This document shows positions 23,389-34,757 of a DNA stretch of 64,000 bases, in pieces. The first letter of the stretch is position 1. The number at the start of each line of letters is the position of its first letter. The notes under the pieces were generated by a model. It searched no databases and was not told the origin of the DNA. It saw only the letters and a list, made by a program, of their open reading frames with translations. The DNA is taken from NCBI RefSeq assembly GCF_030272615.1, contig NC_081415.1, forward strand, positions 194,354,695 to 194,418,694, given 5' to 3'. The translations under genes were made by a program, and so were the position numbers. This DNA is from Cryptomeria japonica. Lineage: Eukaryota > Streptophyta > Pinopsida > Cupressales > Cupressaceae.

Positions 23389-23736
23389 TGTTGAAATGTG
23401 GTGACTGATCAGCAAAGTACTGTACACTCAGCACGTATCCTTGCTCTAAAAACCGACATTGTAATAAAACCCTAAAAAGGCCGACTTTGTTTGTTGCCCT
23501 TAAAATGCATGTTATAAGTGGCTGGGATGCTTAAGGCATTGTAAGGTTGATGTACTATTTTTGCTGGATAATAAGAAAGATTGGACGGTTGTGTATGGTG
23601 GACGTAACCCATTCTGGGTGAACCATGTTAAATCTCTGTGTTATCTGTGTCCTATTTTATTTCTTTATCTTTTGTATTTAAATCTGCATATAATTGTTAG
23701 TTCATATTTGCTTCGGATCTGCTTGAAACCCTAACA
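23389..23736 (+). repeat. 5' LTR of the Copia element
   Basis: 348 bp. It carries 39 bp (about 23,425-23,463) absent from the 3' LTR, bounded by tgta on both sides. It has T where the 3' LTR has C at six sites, four of them CpG in the 3' copy, so the promoter-bearing copy has lost more CpG. Confidence 0.95.
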
Positions 23737-23738
23737 AT

Positions 23739-23750
23739 TGGTATCAGAGT
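23739..23750 (+). other. Primer binding site, initiator-Met tRNA
   Basis: TGGTATCAGAGT two bases after the LTR end, matching the usual plant Copia primer site. Confidence 0.9.
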
Positions 23751-23796
23751 GAGGTTTTCTGTAAATTGGCAGGACTTTCAGATTTGAGTGGGAGCA

Positions 23797-26700
23797 ATGG
23801 AGGATTCCAAATTCAAGGTCGAAAAGTTTAATGACTAGAATTATCAGTTATGGAAAATGCAGATGGAGGATTACCTGTATCAAAAGGATTTGTGGCGGCC
23901 ATTGGAAGGAAAGGCAAAGAAACCGATCACAATATCAGATGAAGAGTGGGACATTTTAGATAGAAAGGCACTGGGATCCATTCGATTGTGCCTTGCGTCG
24001 TCTGTAGCATTCAATATAACAGAAGCAAAAACAACTGTAGATTTTATGGCAACATTGGCTAAGTTGTATGAGAAACCCTCAGCTTCAAATAAGGTATTTC
24101 TTATGAAGCGTTTGTTTAATTTGAAAATGAATGAGGGAGGATATGTAGCAGAGCACTTAAATGAATTTAATACAATTACCAGTCAATTGTCTTCAGTAAA
24201 AATTACCTTTGCAGAAGAGGTTAGGGCTCTCTTGATTTTATGTTCTTTGCCAAAAAGCTGGAATAGCTTGGTTATGGCTGTAAGTAACTCTGTCTCTGGT
24301 AAAAATACTTTGGTATTTGATGATATTGTTGGTGTTATTCTAAGCAAGGAAATGTGAAGGAAAAGCACAGGTGAGACTTCAATATCATCGGGTAGTGTTT
24401 TGAATGTGGAGAATAGAGGAAGATCAAAGGAAAGAGGAAAAGGCCCTGGGAATGAGAAGTCACGAGGGAAGTCAAAGAAAGGACGCTCTCAATCTAGAGG
24501 AAAGAAAGATTGCTGGTACTGTAGAAAGCCTGGTCATCTAAAGAAAGACTATTGGTCTCGAAAAAACAAAGAAGGAGACAAAAATGAAAATGACAGTAAG
24601 GAAGCTAATATTGCAAGTAATACTTTACAAGATGCTTTAATCTTATGTTTGGATAATGTTAATGATTCCTGGGTAATAGATTCTGGGGCTTCATTTCTTG
24701 CTACACCCCATAAAAAATATTTTCTAGATTATGTTCAAGGTGATTTTGGACAAGTATATTTGGGTGATGATGAGCCCTGTCAAATTGTTGGAAAAGGAAA
24801 GATAAAGATCAAGTTGCAGAATGGTAATGACTGGTTTCTGTAGGAGGTAAGACATGTTCCTAATTTAAGAAGAAATTTAATTTCTGCAGGGCAACTAGGT
24901 AGTGAAGGTGTCATAGTTACCTTCTCAGATGGTATGTGGAAGGTCACTAAAGGATCATTAGTAGTAGCTAAAGGTGCGAAGGTAGGCACATTATATCTGT
25001 GTACTGGTAACACTTACTCTACCTTAGCTGCTATAGATAAAGTTACTACAGGGACAACAACAATAAATGTTGCAAGAACAGATTCGATAATGTGGCACCA
25101 TAGGCTTGGGCACATGAGTGAGAAAGGGATGAAAATCCTTCACTCCAAAAATCTATTGCCAGGACTAAAGAAGATTGATTTAGAGTTCTGTGAAAACTGT
25201 GTTTATGGTAAATAGAAAAGAGTCAGATTTCTCAAGGTTGGGAAAGAAAAAAAGAGTGAGAAGTTAGAGCTTGTACATTCAGATGTATGGGGACCGGCTC
25301 AGGTATCATCTCTTGGTGGCTCTTGTTATTATGTTATTTTTATTGATGACTCAACCAGAAAAACATGGGTATATTTCCTAAAACAAAAATCAGATGTTTT
25401 TGAAACTTTTAAGAAATGGAAAGCTTTGGTTGAAAATAAGACAGGAAAAAAGTTGAAGTGTCTCAGATCAGATAATGGAGGTGAGTATTGCAGAAAAGCA
25501 TTTGAAGATTACTGTTCCTTAAATGGGATTCGAAAGCAGAAGATAGTTCTAGGAACTCCACAGGAAAATGGTGTGTCAGAGAGAATGAATAGGACCATCA
25601 TGGAACGTGCGAGGAGCATGAGATTGCAGGCTGGATTGTCCTTACATTTTTGGGCAGATGCTGTACATATTGCTGTCTATTTGATAAATAGAGGACCTTC
25701 AACCCCTTTGGATGGTGGTATTCTAGAGGAGGCATGGACTGGTAAAAAGGTAAATTATTCTTTTCTAAAAACTTTTGGTTGCGAAGCTTTTGTCCATATT
25801 GATAAAGAAAATAGAACCAAGCTTGATGCTAAATCTCAGAAATGTACCTTCATTGGATATGGGATAGATGAATATGGCTATCGGTTATGGGATTTTGAAA
25901 ATAAGAAAATAATTAGAAGTAGAGATGTTATATTCAATGAGAAGGTTATGTATAAAGAATAGACGCAGGAAAAGAAGCATGAACAGGACAAACAAGAATA
26001 TGTGGTGTTGGATGAGATTCCTGAAAATAAAATGCCACAGGTACCTGATGCTCAGCAACAACAGATTGTCCCACAAACTCCTGCAAGTGTTAGACATTCT
26101 ACGAGGACAAGTAGACCCCCTGAAAGATTTTCTCCTTCTTTGTATTCTATTTTATTAATGGATTTTGGTGAACCAGAAGAATATGAAGAAGCAATGCAGG
26201 TGGATGCCAAACAACAGTGGTAGCTAGGCATGAAAGAGGAGATGGGCTCCTTGATGAAAAATAAGACTTGGGACTTAGTCCCTTTACCTGCAGAAGAAAG
26301 AGCCTTTCCTAACAAATGGGTTTATCGGCTAAAGGAGGAAGGAGGTCAGAAAAGATATAAGGCCAGACTTGTGGTAAAAGGTTTTGCACAAAAAAAGGGT
26401 ATAGATTATGATGAAATATTTTCTCCAGTTGTAAAAATGACTTCAATTAGAACCGTACTTAGTCTTGTGGCTGCAGATGATTTACATCTTGAACAATTAG
26501 ATGTCAAAATAGCTTTTCTTCATGGAGATCTAGAGGAGGAAATTTACATGTTGCAACCACAGGGATATGAGGTCAAAGGTAAGGAGAACTTGGTGTGTAG
26601 GTTGAAGAAAAGTCTGTATGGCCTAAAGCAAGCACCTCGACAATGGTATTTAAAATTTGATAGTTTCATGGCTGAACACGGTTATCATAGATGCCATTCT

Positions 26701-27717
26701 GATCATTGTGTATATTTTAAGAGATTTGATAATGGCAGTTATATTATCCTGTTGCTCTATGTTGATGACATGCTTGTTGCTGGGTCTAACATGCAACATA
26801 TAAATGATCTTAAACAGAAATTAGCCAGGTCATTTGCTATGAAGGATTTGGGTGTAGCTAAGCAAATTCTTGGTATGAGGATTACACAGGACAGGAAAAA
26901 TAGAACCTTGAATTTGTCCCAAAGTGAGTATATAAAGGTGTTGAAAAGATTTAACATGCAGGATGCAAAAGCAGTTAGTACACCTTTGGCTAGTCATTTC
27001 AAATTGACTAAGGAGATGTGCCCAAAGGCACAGGAAGAGGTTAATAAAATGTCTAACATCCCATATTCATCAGCCATTGGCAGTCTGATGTATGCAATGG
27101 TATGCACAAGGCCAGATATTGCACATGCAGTGGGAGTTGTGAGCAGGTTTATGAGTAATCCGGGTATGGAACATTAGAATGCTGTGAAATGGATTCTTCG
27201 GTATTTGAAAGGAACTACTACGAAGGCATTATGTTTCAAAGGATCTAATGCTGCTCTAAGTGGATTTGTTGACTCTGATCTGGCGGGTGATATTGATTCA
27301 CGGAGGAGTACTATAGGGTATGTTTTTACTATAGGGGGAACTGCAGTCAGTTGGATTTCTAGGCTGCAAAAGGTTGTTGCACTTTCAACCATTGAAGCTG
27401 AGTATGTTGCTGCTACAAAAGCTAGCAAAGAGATGATTTGGTTGCAATATTTTCTAAAGGAATTGGGTCAGACACAAGAGGATAGCCCATTGCATACTGA
27501 TAGCTAGAGTGCCATTCATCTTGCGAAGAACTTTGCTTTTCATTCAAGAACAAAGCACATTCAGCTCAGGTACCACTTCATCTGGACTATTTTGGAGGAG
27601 GGTCAGTTACGGCTTGAGAAGATTCACACAAGTGAGAATTCTGCCGATATGTTCACAAAGGCAGTTCCACAAGAGAAGCTGATTTTTTCATCAGTTTCTG
27701 TTGGTCTTCTTGATTGA
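23797..27717 (+). pseudogene. Copia Gag-Pol polyprotein, 1306 codons in one frame with 8 nonsense codons
   Basis: The ATG at 23,797 opens a frame that runs to TGA at 27,715 without a single frameshift. Gag covers codons 1-~280, with a zinc knuckle from Cys239 (CWYCRKPGHLKK) whose last Cys is Tyr. The protease motif DSGAS is at 295-299. The integrase has an HHCC region ending ENCVYGK before codon 473 and catalytic Asp496, Asp559 and Glu595 (35 residues between the last two). RT has YVDD at 988-991. RNase H has Asp1159 (VDSDLAGD) and STIEAEY. Stops are TAG at codons 14, 349, 473, 722, 809, 1127 and 1237 and TGA at 187. Several sit where the family has Trp, Gln or Arg, so single transitions explain most of them. 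The protein would cut, copy and insert the element; as it stands none of the enzymes can be made whole. Confidence 0.95.
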
Positions 27718-27794
27718 TAATTGTAGAATTTATACCAGTCAAGTCCTAGTGTTTTATCTAGTGGATGTTGCATGTACAGTGGTGTCGTGTAGTA

Positions 27795-27853
27795 TCAGTC
27801 TCCAAGTGGGAGATTGTTCGGTGTGGAGCCTGATCAGTCTCCAAGTGGGAGAT
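27795..27853 (+). other. Polypurine tract, duplicated in a 39-bp tandem repeat
   Basis: The block tcagtctccaagtgggagat followed by TGTT occurs at 27,795 and again at 27,834. The second copy is the functional tract touching the 3' LTR. After the first copy, tgttcggtgtggagcctgatca resembles a diverged LTR start (tgttgaaatgtggcgactgatca), as if a short PPT-plus-LTR junction had been duplicated. Confidence 0.8.
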
Positions 27854-28162
27854 TGTTGAAATGTGGCGACTGATCAACAAAGTACTGTAATAAAACCCTA
27901 AAAAGGCCGACTTTGTTTGTTGCCCTAAAAACGCATGTTATAAGCGGCTGGGATGCTTAAGGCATTGTAAGGTTGATGTAATATTTTTGTTGGATAATAA
28001 GAAAGATTGGACGGCTGTGTATGGTGGACGTAACCCATTCTGGGTGAACCACGTTAAATCTCTGTGTTATCTGTGTCCTATTTTATTTCTTTATCTTTTG
28101 TATTTAAATCTGCACATAATTGTTAGTTCATATTTGCTTCGGATCTGCTTGAAACCCTAACA
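27854..28162 (+). repeat. 3' LTR of the Copia element
   Basis: 309 bp, TGTTG...CTAACA, followed by the tccag TSD. Confidence 0.95.
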
Positions 28163-28499
28163 TCCAGCCTCATAAATAGAGTGGCAACTGCCATACCACC
28201 ATAACTCCTACAACCTTCATGCATGCAAAATTTATAGTACTATTGCATGGGCAAGATATTATTTTTTAGTTTTTTATTTTACTTATCACTATGACTAAAT
28301 TTTTTTAATTTTTAAGTTTACGTTTCAAAAACTATTGATATAATATTAAAAATATTTATTTTATATAAAAAAAAAATTACACAACCAACCACTTTATTTT
28401 GTATATATGGATCACAGATCTAGAAAACTACATAGGATTAAGTAAAAAATTACACAAAGATCATGAGTGAGGTAATGGAGTGTTGAGGCCAGATCATGT

Positions 28500-31400
28500 C
28501 TACACATGCTCTTGAAAAGCCTCCATCTAGGTCATCCACCCTAGAGGCCCTTCCATCCACATGGCCTATTCGCCCTCAAGTAGTTGAGTAAGAATTTGAA
28601 TGTGATCCTTCATTGGGTCTCTAATTTTATCAACCTCTAATCCAAGGCTCTCCATTGCTAGATCAACAAAATGTTTTTCTCCTCCGGCCTGCCTCCACTT
28701 CTATCCATTCTCCATCTCATGTAAGTACATCTTGGCATTTTCATCCTTAATGAATCTAAGGAATTTTTTCTTCTCAATGTTCATCATCACAGAAACCTGC
28801 AAAAAAATTCGATGAAGGGTGAGTCATTAATGACTCAGTAAGGGCCCTAGCTATACCTTGGAATTTGTCTTCATTTTTAATTTTTCATATATACCATAAA
28901 ATTTCAGTGGAAAGAATATGCCAAAATAAAGTATCATTTTTTAGTCCATTAATATACCCAGTGAGAACATCTAAAACAATAATTTGCTTAGGAATAGAAA
29001 TACCAAATAAAAGCCAAATTTCACTAGCAATATTACACTAAAAGAAAATGTGCCTAATAGACTCAAGTACTCTACACACATTGTAGACATCACAATTACT
29101 ATGATCTTTTCTGAATCGCAGCCTGTTAATTATCATCAGCCATTTAAAGCATTTTTTCTTGGGTGTAATAGGACTACTTCATAGTTGTGAAAATATTTGC
29201 TGCCACTATTTCAATGAAAGTTCCGCAAACCATAGATTGTTAGCATACATTATAATGGATTCATCATATGTTATAGTATTATAAACATTAATAGCTTTGA
29301 TATTAGACATGGATATATTGTTGTTCCACATAAGATCAGTACATATTTCATTACTACTCTTGCATTTCTTGGGCAAGTGAAGGTCTGAACATGCAGTTTT
29401 CATCATGTTATAAGTTCTCTTTGGGGAATTCTGCAGATCAAATGTATCTCTAAGGGATTCCCAGCTAAGAAGCTTATCATTCTCAGTAATGTCTTTAAAG
29501 TAGTTGATGCATTTAAAGTGGTGAATGCCTTTAATGACCCAGGCTTTAGTAGAGCACCCTTGAGTAAGAGTGGGAGGTTTAGATGAGTGGAGAAGGTTCC
29601 ACTAGATGGACCTTTCCCCATGGATGTGGTCATTTTTGTTGGCCCTATTGTTGGTGATGAAAAGTCTAATAGTTTCCCAGGCTTTCCAAATAGACTTAAA
29701 GACACTTGAACATTGCATTGAGACTACAAAACCTCCAGCCACTAGGTCACAAAAGGGTAGAGATTTCCAAGATTTAGCCTTTTTTGGAACAACTCTCAGG
29801 ATGTTGTTTCTTACCAAATTTTTCCATGGTTCATTGCCATCAAATTCCTGGAAGATCCATTTTGCAGCAAGTGCAACCCCTTGAATTCTCAAGTCTTTTA
29901 ACTTGAGTCCTCCCAAACTCTTCTCTATGTGGCACCACCCAAACTTTACAGAGTGTATCTTTATATTTCCTTTCCCATTGGATCATAGGAAGTTCCTAAT
30001 GCATTTTTTTATTTCCAGCATTTGATAGTTGGAGAACATCCACACCGAGGAGTAGTATATGTTGTATAAGGATAAAATAATTTGACACACTTGCACTCTT
30101 CCAGCAAGCGAACGATGCCTATTATTTCATTTATTGAGCTTCTTGTCTATTTTGCCTCTAAACCATGATGACATCTCCTTGAGAGAGGGGGATATGGAAA
30201 AGGGTATTCCCAAGTATCTGACAATCTTATTAGCGCCCCCCCCCCCCCCCCCCATTGGACTCCAAACTGGTGCAACCAATCTAGAGGCTCTTCTTTCCAA
30301 CCATGCAGGGTAGATTTAGCCTGAGAGATTTTGGCCCCTGAAATCTCACCTAAGAACTTAATTTTGCACTCCAGGGCTTCCATATTTTGTTTGGTGAGTT
30401 ATATCAAAAGTGCAGTGTCATCAACAAATTAGGTATTAATTAGCTCAGACCCATCAGGAAGATTAACACCTCCTACTTTAGGGGAAATGGTGAAATCTCT
30501 TAAGATATAGTACAAGGCATCAGAAGCAATAACAAAAAGAGCAGGGGCTAGAGGGCAACCTTGTCTAATAGACATACCGAGCTTAATATTCTGATAGAGA
30601 GATCCATTAATCTATAACTGAGCTAATGCATCTTTAAGGAGAGTCTTCACCCATTTGTAGAATTCCACAGGAAATCCAAAGGCTTCTAGCATCATTAAAA
30701 TAAACTCCCATTCCACCCTATCATAGGCCTTCTCAAAGTCCAAAAGGAACATGGCCGCATTTTGTCCTGACACATTTGCCGAGTCCATCACCTCCCAACT
30801 GGTGATTAGGTTTTTCAAGATAAATCTTCCCTTTATGAACCTTGTTTGCATGGGAGAAATGAATTTGGGCAGCATATTCTCTAACATGAGAGAAAGAGTT
30901 TTGGCTAGAATTTTATAGGATACATTGAGGAGCATAATGAGTCTCCAATTTTTAATAAGTGACTTGTCCCCTTCTTTGGGTAAAAGCTTAAAAGTCCCTT
31001 TATTGATAAGTTCACCTAGAGAGCTAGTCTCAAAAGCCTTTGAACATAGTTCATGGAGATCTTGGCAAATCCACTCCTCATTAGTTTTATAAAATTTGAC
31101 AGGCAGACCGTCTAAGCCCGAAGTTTTATCATTGCTCAGGTTCCTAATGACAGTTTTTATCTCACTCACTAAAATAGAAACCCTCAATGCTTGAGTGTCC
31201 TCTACTATAATCTTACTAAAAATAGTAGCTCTGCACTTCTCTCTTGCTTCCTAAGATTTAAAGGAATCTTCCGAGGAGAAGAGAAATCTGTAAAACTGGA
31301 AAAAAGCCTCTTTAATATCATCCAATGACACTACCTCTTTATTGTCTATCCATATCCTATCAATCTTTTCTCTAGATTATTTTTGCTTAAGCATATTGAA

Positions 31401-32559
31401 AAGAAATTAGAACCTTTGTCATCGATTTGCATCCACTGACTTCGAGCCCTGATCATTGCCCCTCTAATCTTAACTTGTTGGTGCTTCCTCAGAGCATCCC
31501 TTTCCTGAGCCACTTTGTCTAATAATTCTACTCTCCTTGGGCTATTTTGGACCTCTACCTCATATTGGTGCAGTTCATCAGAAATTGTTTTCTTCATCAA
31601 CCTATAATCTTTAGCTTTCTTCTTCCCAATATTTTGGAGAAGAGCCCGCCAACATTTAACATTTTGGTTCCATCTGCTTACATGAGAATTTAATTCCTTA
31701 TTACCTTTGTTGAAAAGTCTAGTAATTTTTAAGGCTACCAACACATCCAGATCCTTGAGGAGATGGGTATTGAGGAATAATTTCTCTCCTTCTTTTCCTT
31801 TCTTTGCTGGTGTGTTTCTGAGTCTAATTAGGGAAATAACTGGGTGATGGTTCGAGAGTGAGGTCGGTCATACTATCACAATATTACCCTTATTATCTTA
31901 TGCACAGGAGAATTGCTCTCTATCAACGTAGAACCTATCCAGTCTATAATAAATTCTTTGTTTTCCTCTCTGGTAATTGCACCACATGTACCAAATTCCT
32001 TTGGTGCATCCTTCTTGTTACCTAGTAGAGGGTCAAAAAAAATTCTACAATTATTCAATCTTTCCCAATGTAATTTCTTCGATCCTTTCAACTCCATAGG
32101 AGCACCACCACAATTATCCTCATGAATTTCAATCATATTTAAATCTCCCCCAATTATCCATGGTATATCAGGGAGGGAGGCAATCCAATCCCATAAATCG
32201 GTCCTTTCCCTATAATCATTGGCAGCATAAATTGAGCATACGTCGATGATGATTTTATTAATGTCCAATGAGGCCCATACTACTCTGTTACACGATGAGC
32301 ACCCTTGGTTAACAATGTGATCTTTCCATTTGGAGTTGATGAGCAGTTCAACTCCTCCTCTACCTTTATCATGGTCTGAACAGATCTTAATAGAGTCTTT
32401 CCAGATGAATTCTAAATAGACCTCCAATATAAATTTAATTGCTTTAAGTTCTTGTAACATGACAAATTTCGCATCCTTGTGTTGATTAACAAACTTCCTA
32501 ACTATTTGCTTCCCGTTTGGTGACTCCAGACCTCTAATATTCCATGAGATTCACTTCAT
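28500..32559 (-). pseudogene. LINE copy 1 ORF2: endonuclease, reverse transcriptase, zinc finger
   Basis: Starts ATG AAG TGA at 32,559, with a stop already at codon 3, then SWNIRGLESP, the first motif of the APE-type endonuclease. EN motifs follow (MLQELKA, GGDLNMIE) to about 31,880. RT is read at 31,187-30,400 with NDKTSGLDGLP, FLLDFEKAYDRVEWEF and, after a TAA in place of the preceding residue, FVDDTALL. A run of 18 C (30,236-30,253) then shifts the frame. Thumb/connection sequence follows (LKDLRIQGVALAAKWIF at ~29,900) and the zf-RVT region near 29,050. The C-terminal part ends in MWMEGPLGW before the last TAG at 28,500. More than ten lesions are visible, mostly TAG/TAA/TGA substitutions. 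The product would nick target DNA and reverse-transcribe the LINE RNA. Confidence 0.85.
30236..30253. repeat. Poly-C tract, 18 bases, inside LINE copy 1 ORF2
   Basis: Uninterrupted C18 on the plus strand (G18 in the ORF). In LINE copy 2 the same codons are ggcccccccattgg (C7, encoding Gly-Gly). Expansion here adds Gly codons and changes frame. Confidence 0.95.
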
Positions 32560-32579
32560 CATGATAATATGAGATTTAT

Positions 32580-34484
32580 TTACTCTGTAAAGGCCTTAAA
32601 ACTATTAAAACACCTAGGGAGATCTTTCTTTTCTTCAGTTTTCCTTCTATTAGTTAAACCCTTATTTTTTGAACCCTATGGTATACCTCTTCTTCTTCTA
32701 GGTATAGCCTCAGGGTTCTCACTATCCATCATCCACTCCCCTTCTTCCTCAGTGTATTCATGATTCTGAGAGTCATCCTCGAAATCAGGTTCCTTCTTGA
32801 GAACATATTGACTAGGGGACTCACCACTCTCAAAACAACGTTCAAGTGCCTTCAAGCTACTACAACAGTCTAGGGTTTCATCCTCAAGGTCTAGGGGTTT
32901 ACTACACCTGGCATAACAAATATTACGGTCAGCAACAATGACCTTAATCACACAGTTATGCTCGATTTCAACAAACTTCTTGGGGGGGAGGGACATGACC
33001 GTTTCAGGAGTGAATTCTGTAAGAGAGGGGGTTTCTTTTGCAATGTTCGTGACACATGTTAAGGCAATCTCATAGGAGACATCTATGTCTGTCGAGTTCT
33101 TATGAGAAGCCTTTAAAATCAAAGTCTCACTAGGACTCCCTCCCTTACCTAACTCACTACTCACACTGTCCCTCTCTTCGAAATTCTGATCTATGGGTCT
33201 ATTAGGGGTAGAGGTTTCATTTGAGATCAAGAATCTCATTTCTGGGGGAATCTCTTTCACATCATCATCCATAAGCGAGGCTAGGTTGTTCACCACAAAA
33301 GATTTATCATTTCTATTCTTAAAATTATTAGGGTCATTCGCTCTAATTTTCTCTAGTGCCAATTGTTGGGCATTTTTCCTTCTTCTTTTCCTATGGTTTT
33401 TTTCAACCACTTGAAAACCATTCTGTTGCTCTTCACCCATCTATTTTAGGGCTTCTGAAATTGCAGAATAAGTGGCAGGGACATTATTGGAGATTCCAAT
33501 GTTAGCATTTTTCCTAGAATTTGTGGTTCCATTACTTTCTCCATTCATAACTCTATTGATTTTTTTGCTAAGGGAGTCAAGATTTTCCATGATCGAAATA
33601 TGATTTCTGTGGACTGGAGGAGGGTTGCTAGCATCATTGCAGGCCTTCTCCATTCCTTTATGTTGATTAACAATGGGATAATTCTTCTGAATATGTCCCT
33701 CTTTTCTGCAGATGAAGCACACATTAATCCCTTTAAAGATTTCAATATGACAAGACATAGCTTCATTTCCTAAATTAATGTTTACCAAATTGGGAAGGTC
33801 ACGCCCAGGGTTGATCGAAACCAGAACCCTAGCATCCAAGTGAGGTATAAGAGAGGTTGAGTTATCCAACCAAATAGTCTTGCCAATCGGTTCAATTATT
33901 TGTGGTATAAATCTCCATAACAATGGAGGAACATTTTTAACTAGAATCCATCTAGGGCATGAAAGTACCAAAATTTCTTCATTGACCACTTCAGGAGACC
34001 ACCCTAGGGCACGGAAGGTGCATTTTACAACCGTCCAGTATTGTTTGCTAACAACCTCCATTTGAGTTTTATGATCTTTAAAAAATATTACAAATAAACC
34101 TTTTTGAATTAATCTACAGAATGAGACATTATAACCTAATTTAATATTCCAGACATTTCTGAACCAATCATCAAAGAATTTTTGGGCCAGATATTTATCG
34201 ACATCAACAGCCGCAAAGAAAATAGCAGTATCTCTTAACCTGTTCTTTTTCATGTTAATTTTATTGCACATTAATTCATTAGGAGAAATGGAGATGGATC
34301 CCAATGTACAGTTAGGGTCCTTACCTTCTCCACGGGGGCTGCCATTATCAATAGACACAAACCTAGCACCCTCTCCGACAACAAAGAACAACTAATGGAT
34401 GACTTCCTTAAAAGCTTTCTTCTTCACCTCTTCATCTCTCAATCTATCACTTGGTTTGTTGATGCCTCCGGATGAGCCTTCCAT
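32580..34484 (-). pseudogene. LINE copy 1 ORF1: RNA-binding protein with degenerate zinc knuckle
   Basis: Frame from ATG at 34,484 (MEGSSGGINKPS) to TAA at 32,580, interrupted by in-frame TAG at 34,392, a stop at 33,441 and a stop at 32,676. The N-terminal domain (AIFFAAVDVDKYLAQKFFDD...LWRFIPQIIEPIG) is the DUF4283-like region common in plant LINE and retroelement ORF1. A zinc knuckle follows near 33,722-33,676, CFICRKEGHIQKNY, whose final Cys is Tyr. The C-terminal part has a basic patch (NHRKRRRKN) and an acidic tail ending in RRRRGIP before the last stop. ORF1p binds LINE RNA. The match with copy 2 ORF1 runs through all three interrupted segments, which shows that they are one gene. Confidence 0.85.
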
Positions 34485-34757
34485 AAATGCACATTAACCA
34501 TCCCCATAGAGAGGAGTGAGATTGATGACAGGGAAGGACAAGAAGCGATAATGCATGCACGAAAAATGAAAAGAAGGGAGATATAAAAAAGCAAAAAGCA
34601 AGAAGAAACTTACCTATGTGGAGGAGGCTGTCTACACTCCCCCACGTCAATGGCTACGACTCCTGCAGCCTCGTGCTAACCTTGAAGGCGAGACTTAGGT
34701 GCAGGTGGTGTTGTAGAGCACTTCTCCAGGATACACCATTTTCTTTATTTTATATAA

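Larger units (their letters stand above)
23389..28162 (+). mobile_element. Copia LTR retrotransposon, structurally complete, 4.77 kb
   Basis: All boundary signals are present: TSD tccag at 23,384-23,388 and 28,163-28,167; LTRs 23,389-23,736 and 27,854-28,162 (TGTTG...CTAACA); primer site TGGTATCAGAGT at 23,739-23,750; purine tract CCAAGTGGGAGAT ending at 27,853. The interior is one Gag-Pol frame in the Copia order (Gag, zinc knuckle, protease, integrase, RT, RNase H). LTRs differ at about 10 of 309 aligned bases by hand count plus a 39-bp indel, so it is moderately young compared with its neighbours. Eight in-frame stops make it non-autonomous. It has not been interrupted by another insertion. 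Confidence 0.97.
28369..34743 (-). mobile_element. L1-type plant LINE (copy 1), full length but decayed
   Basis: 6.4 kb on the minus strand with a 259-bp 5' UTR, ORF1 (34,484-32,580), ORF2 (32,559-28,500) and a ~130-bp 3' UTR. Identical 14-bp AT-rich repeats tttattttatataa flank it (28,355-28,368 and 34,744-34,757), read here as the target-site duplication. The 3' tail is not a clean poly(A), which weakens the exact right-to-left border. Both ORFs have several stops and frameshifts. It is homologous along its whole length to the LINE at 36,671-42,584 but clearly diverged at protein level. Confidence 0.85.

Noticed and set aside
23797-27717. TAG used as a sense codon
   Set aside because: Seven in-frame TAGs in one frame could suggest recoding, but the Copia frame itself ends in TGA, one of the eight internal stops is TGA, and LINE ORFs nearby show mixed TAG, TAA and TGA lesions. 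Mutation is the simpler reading.
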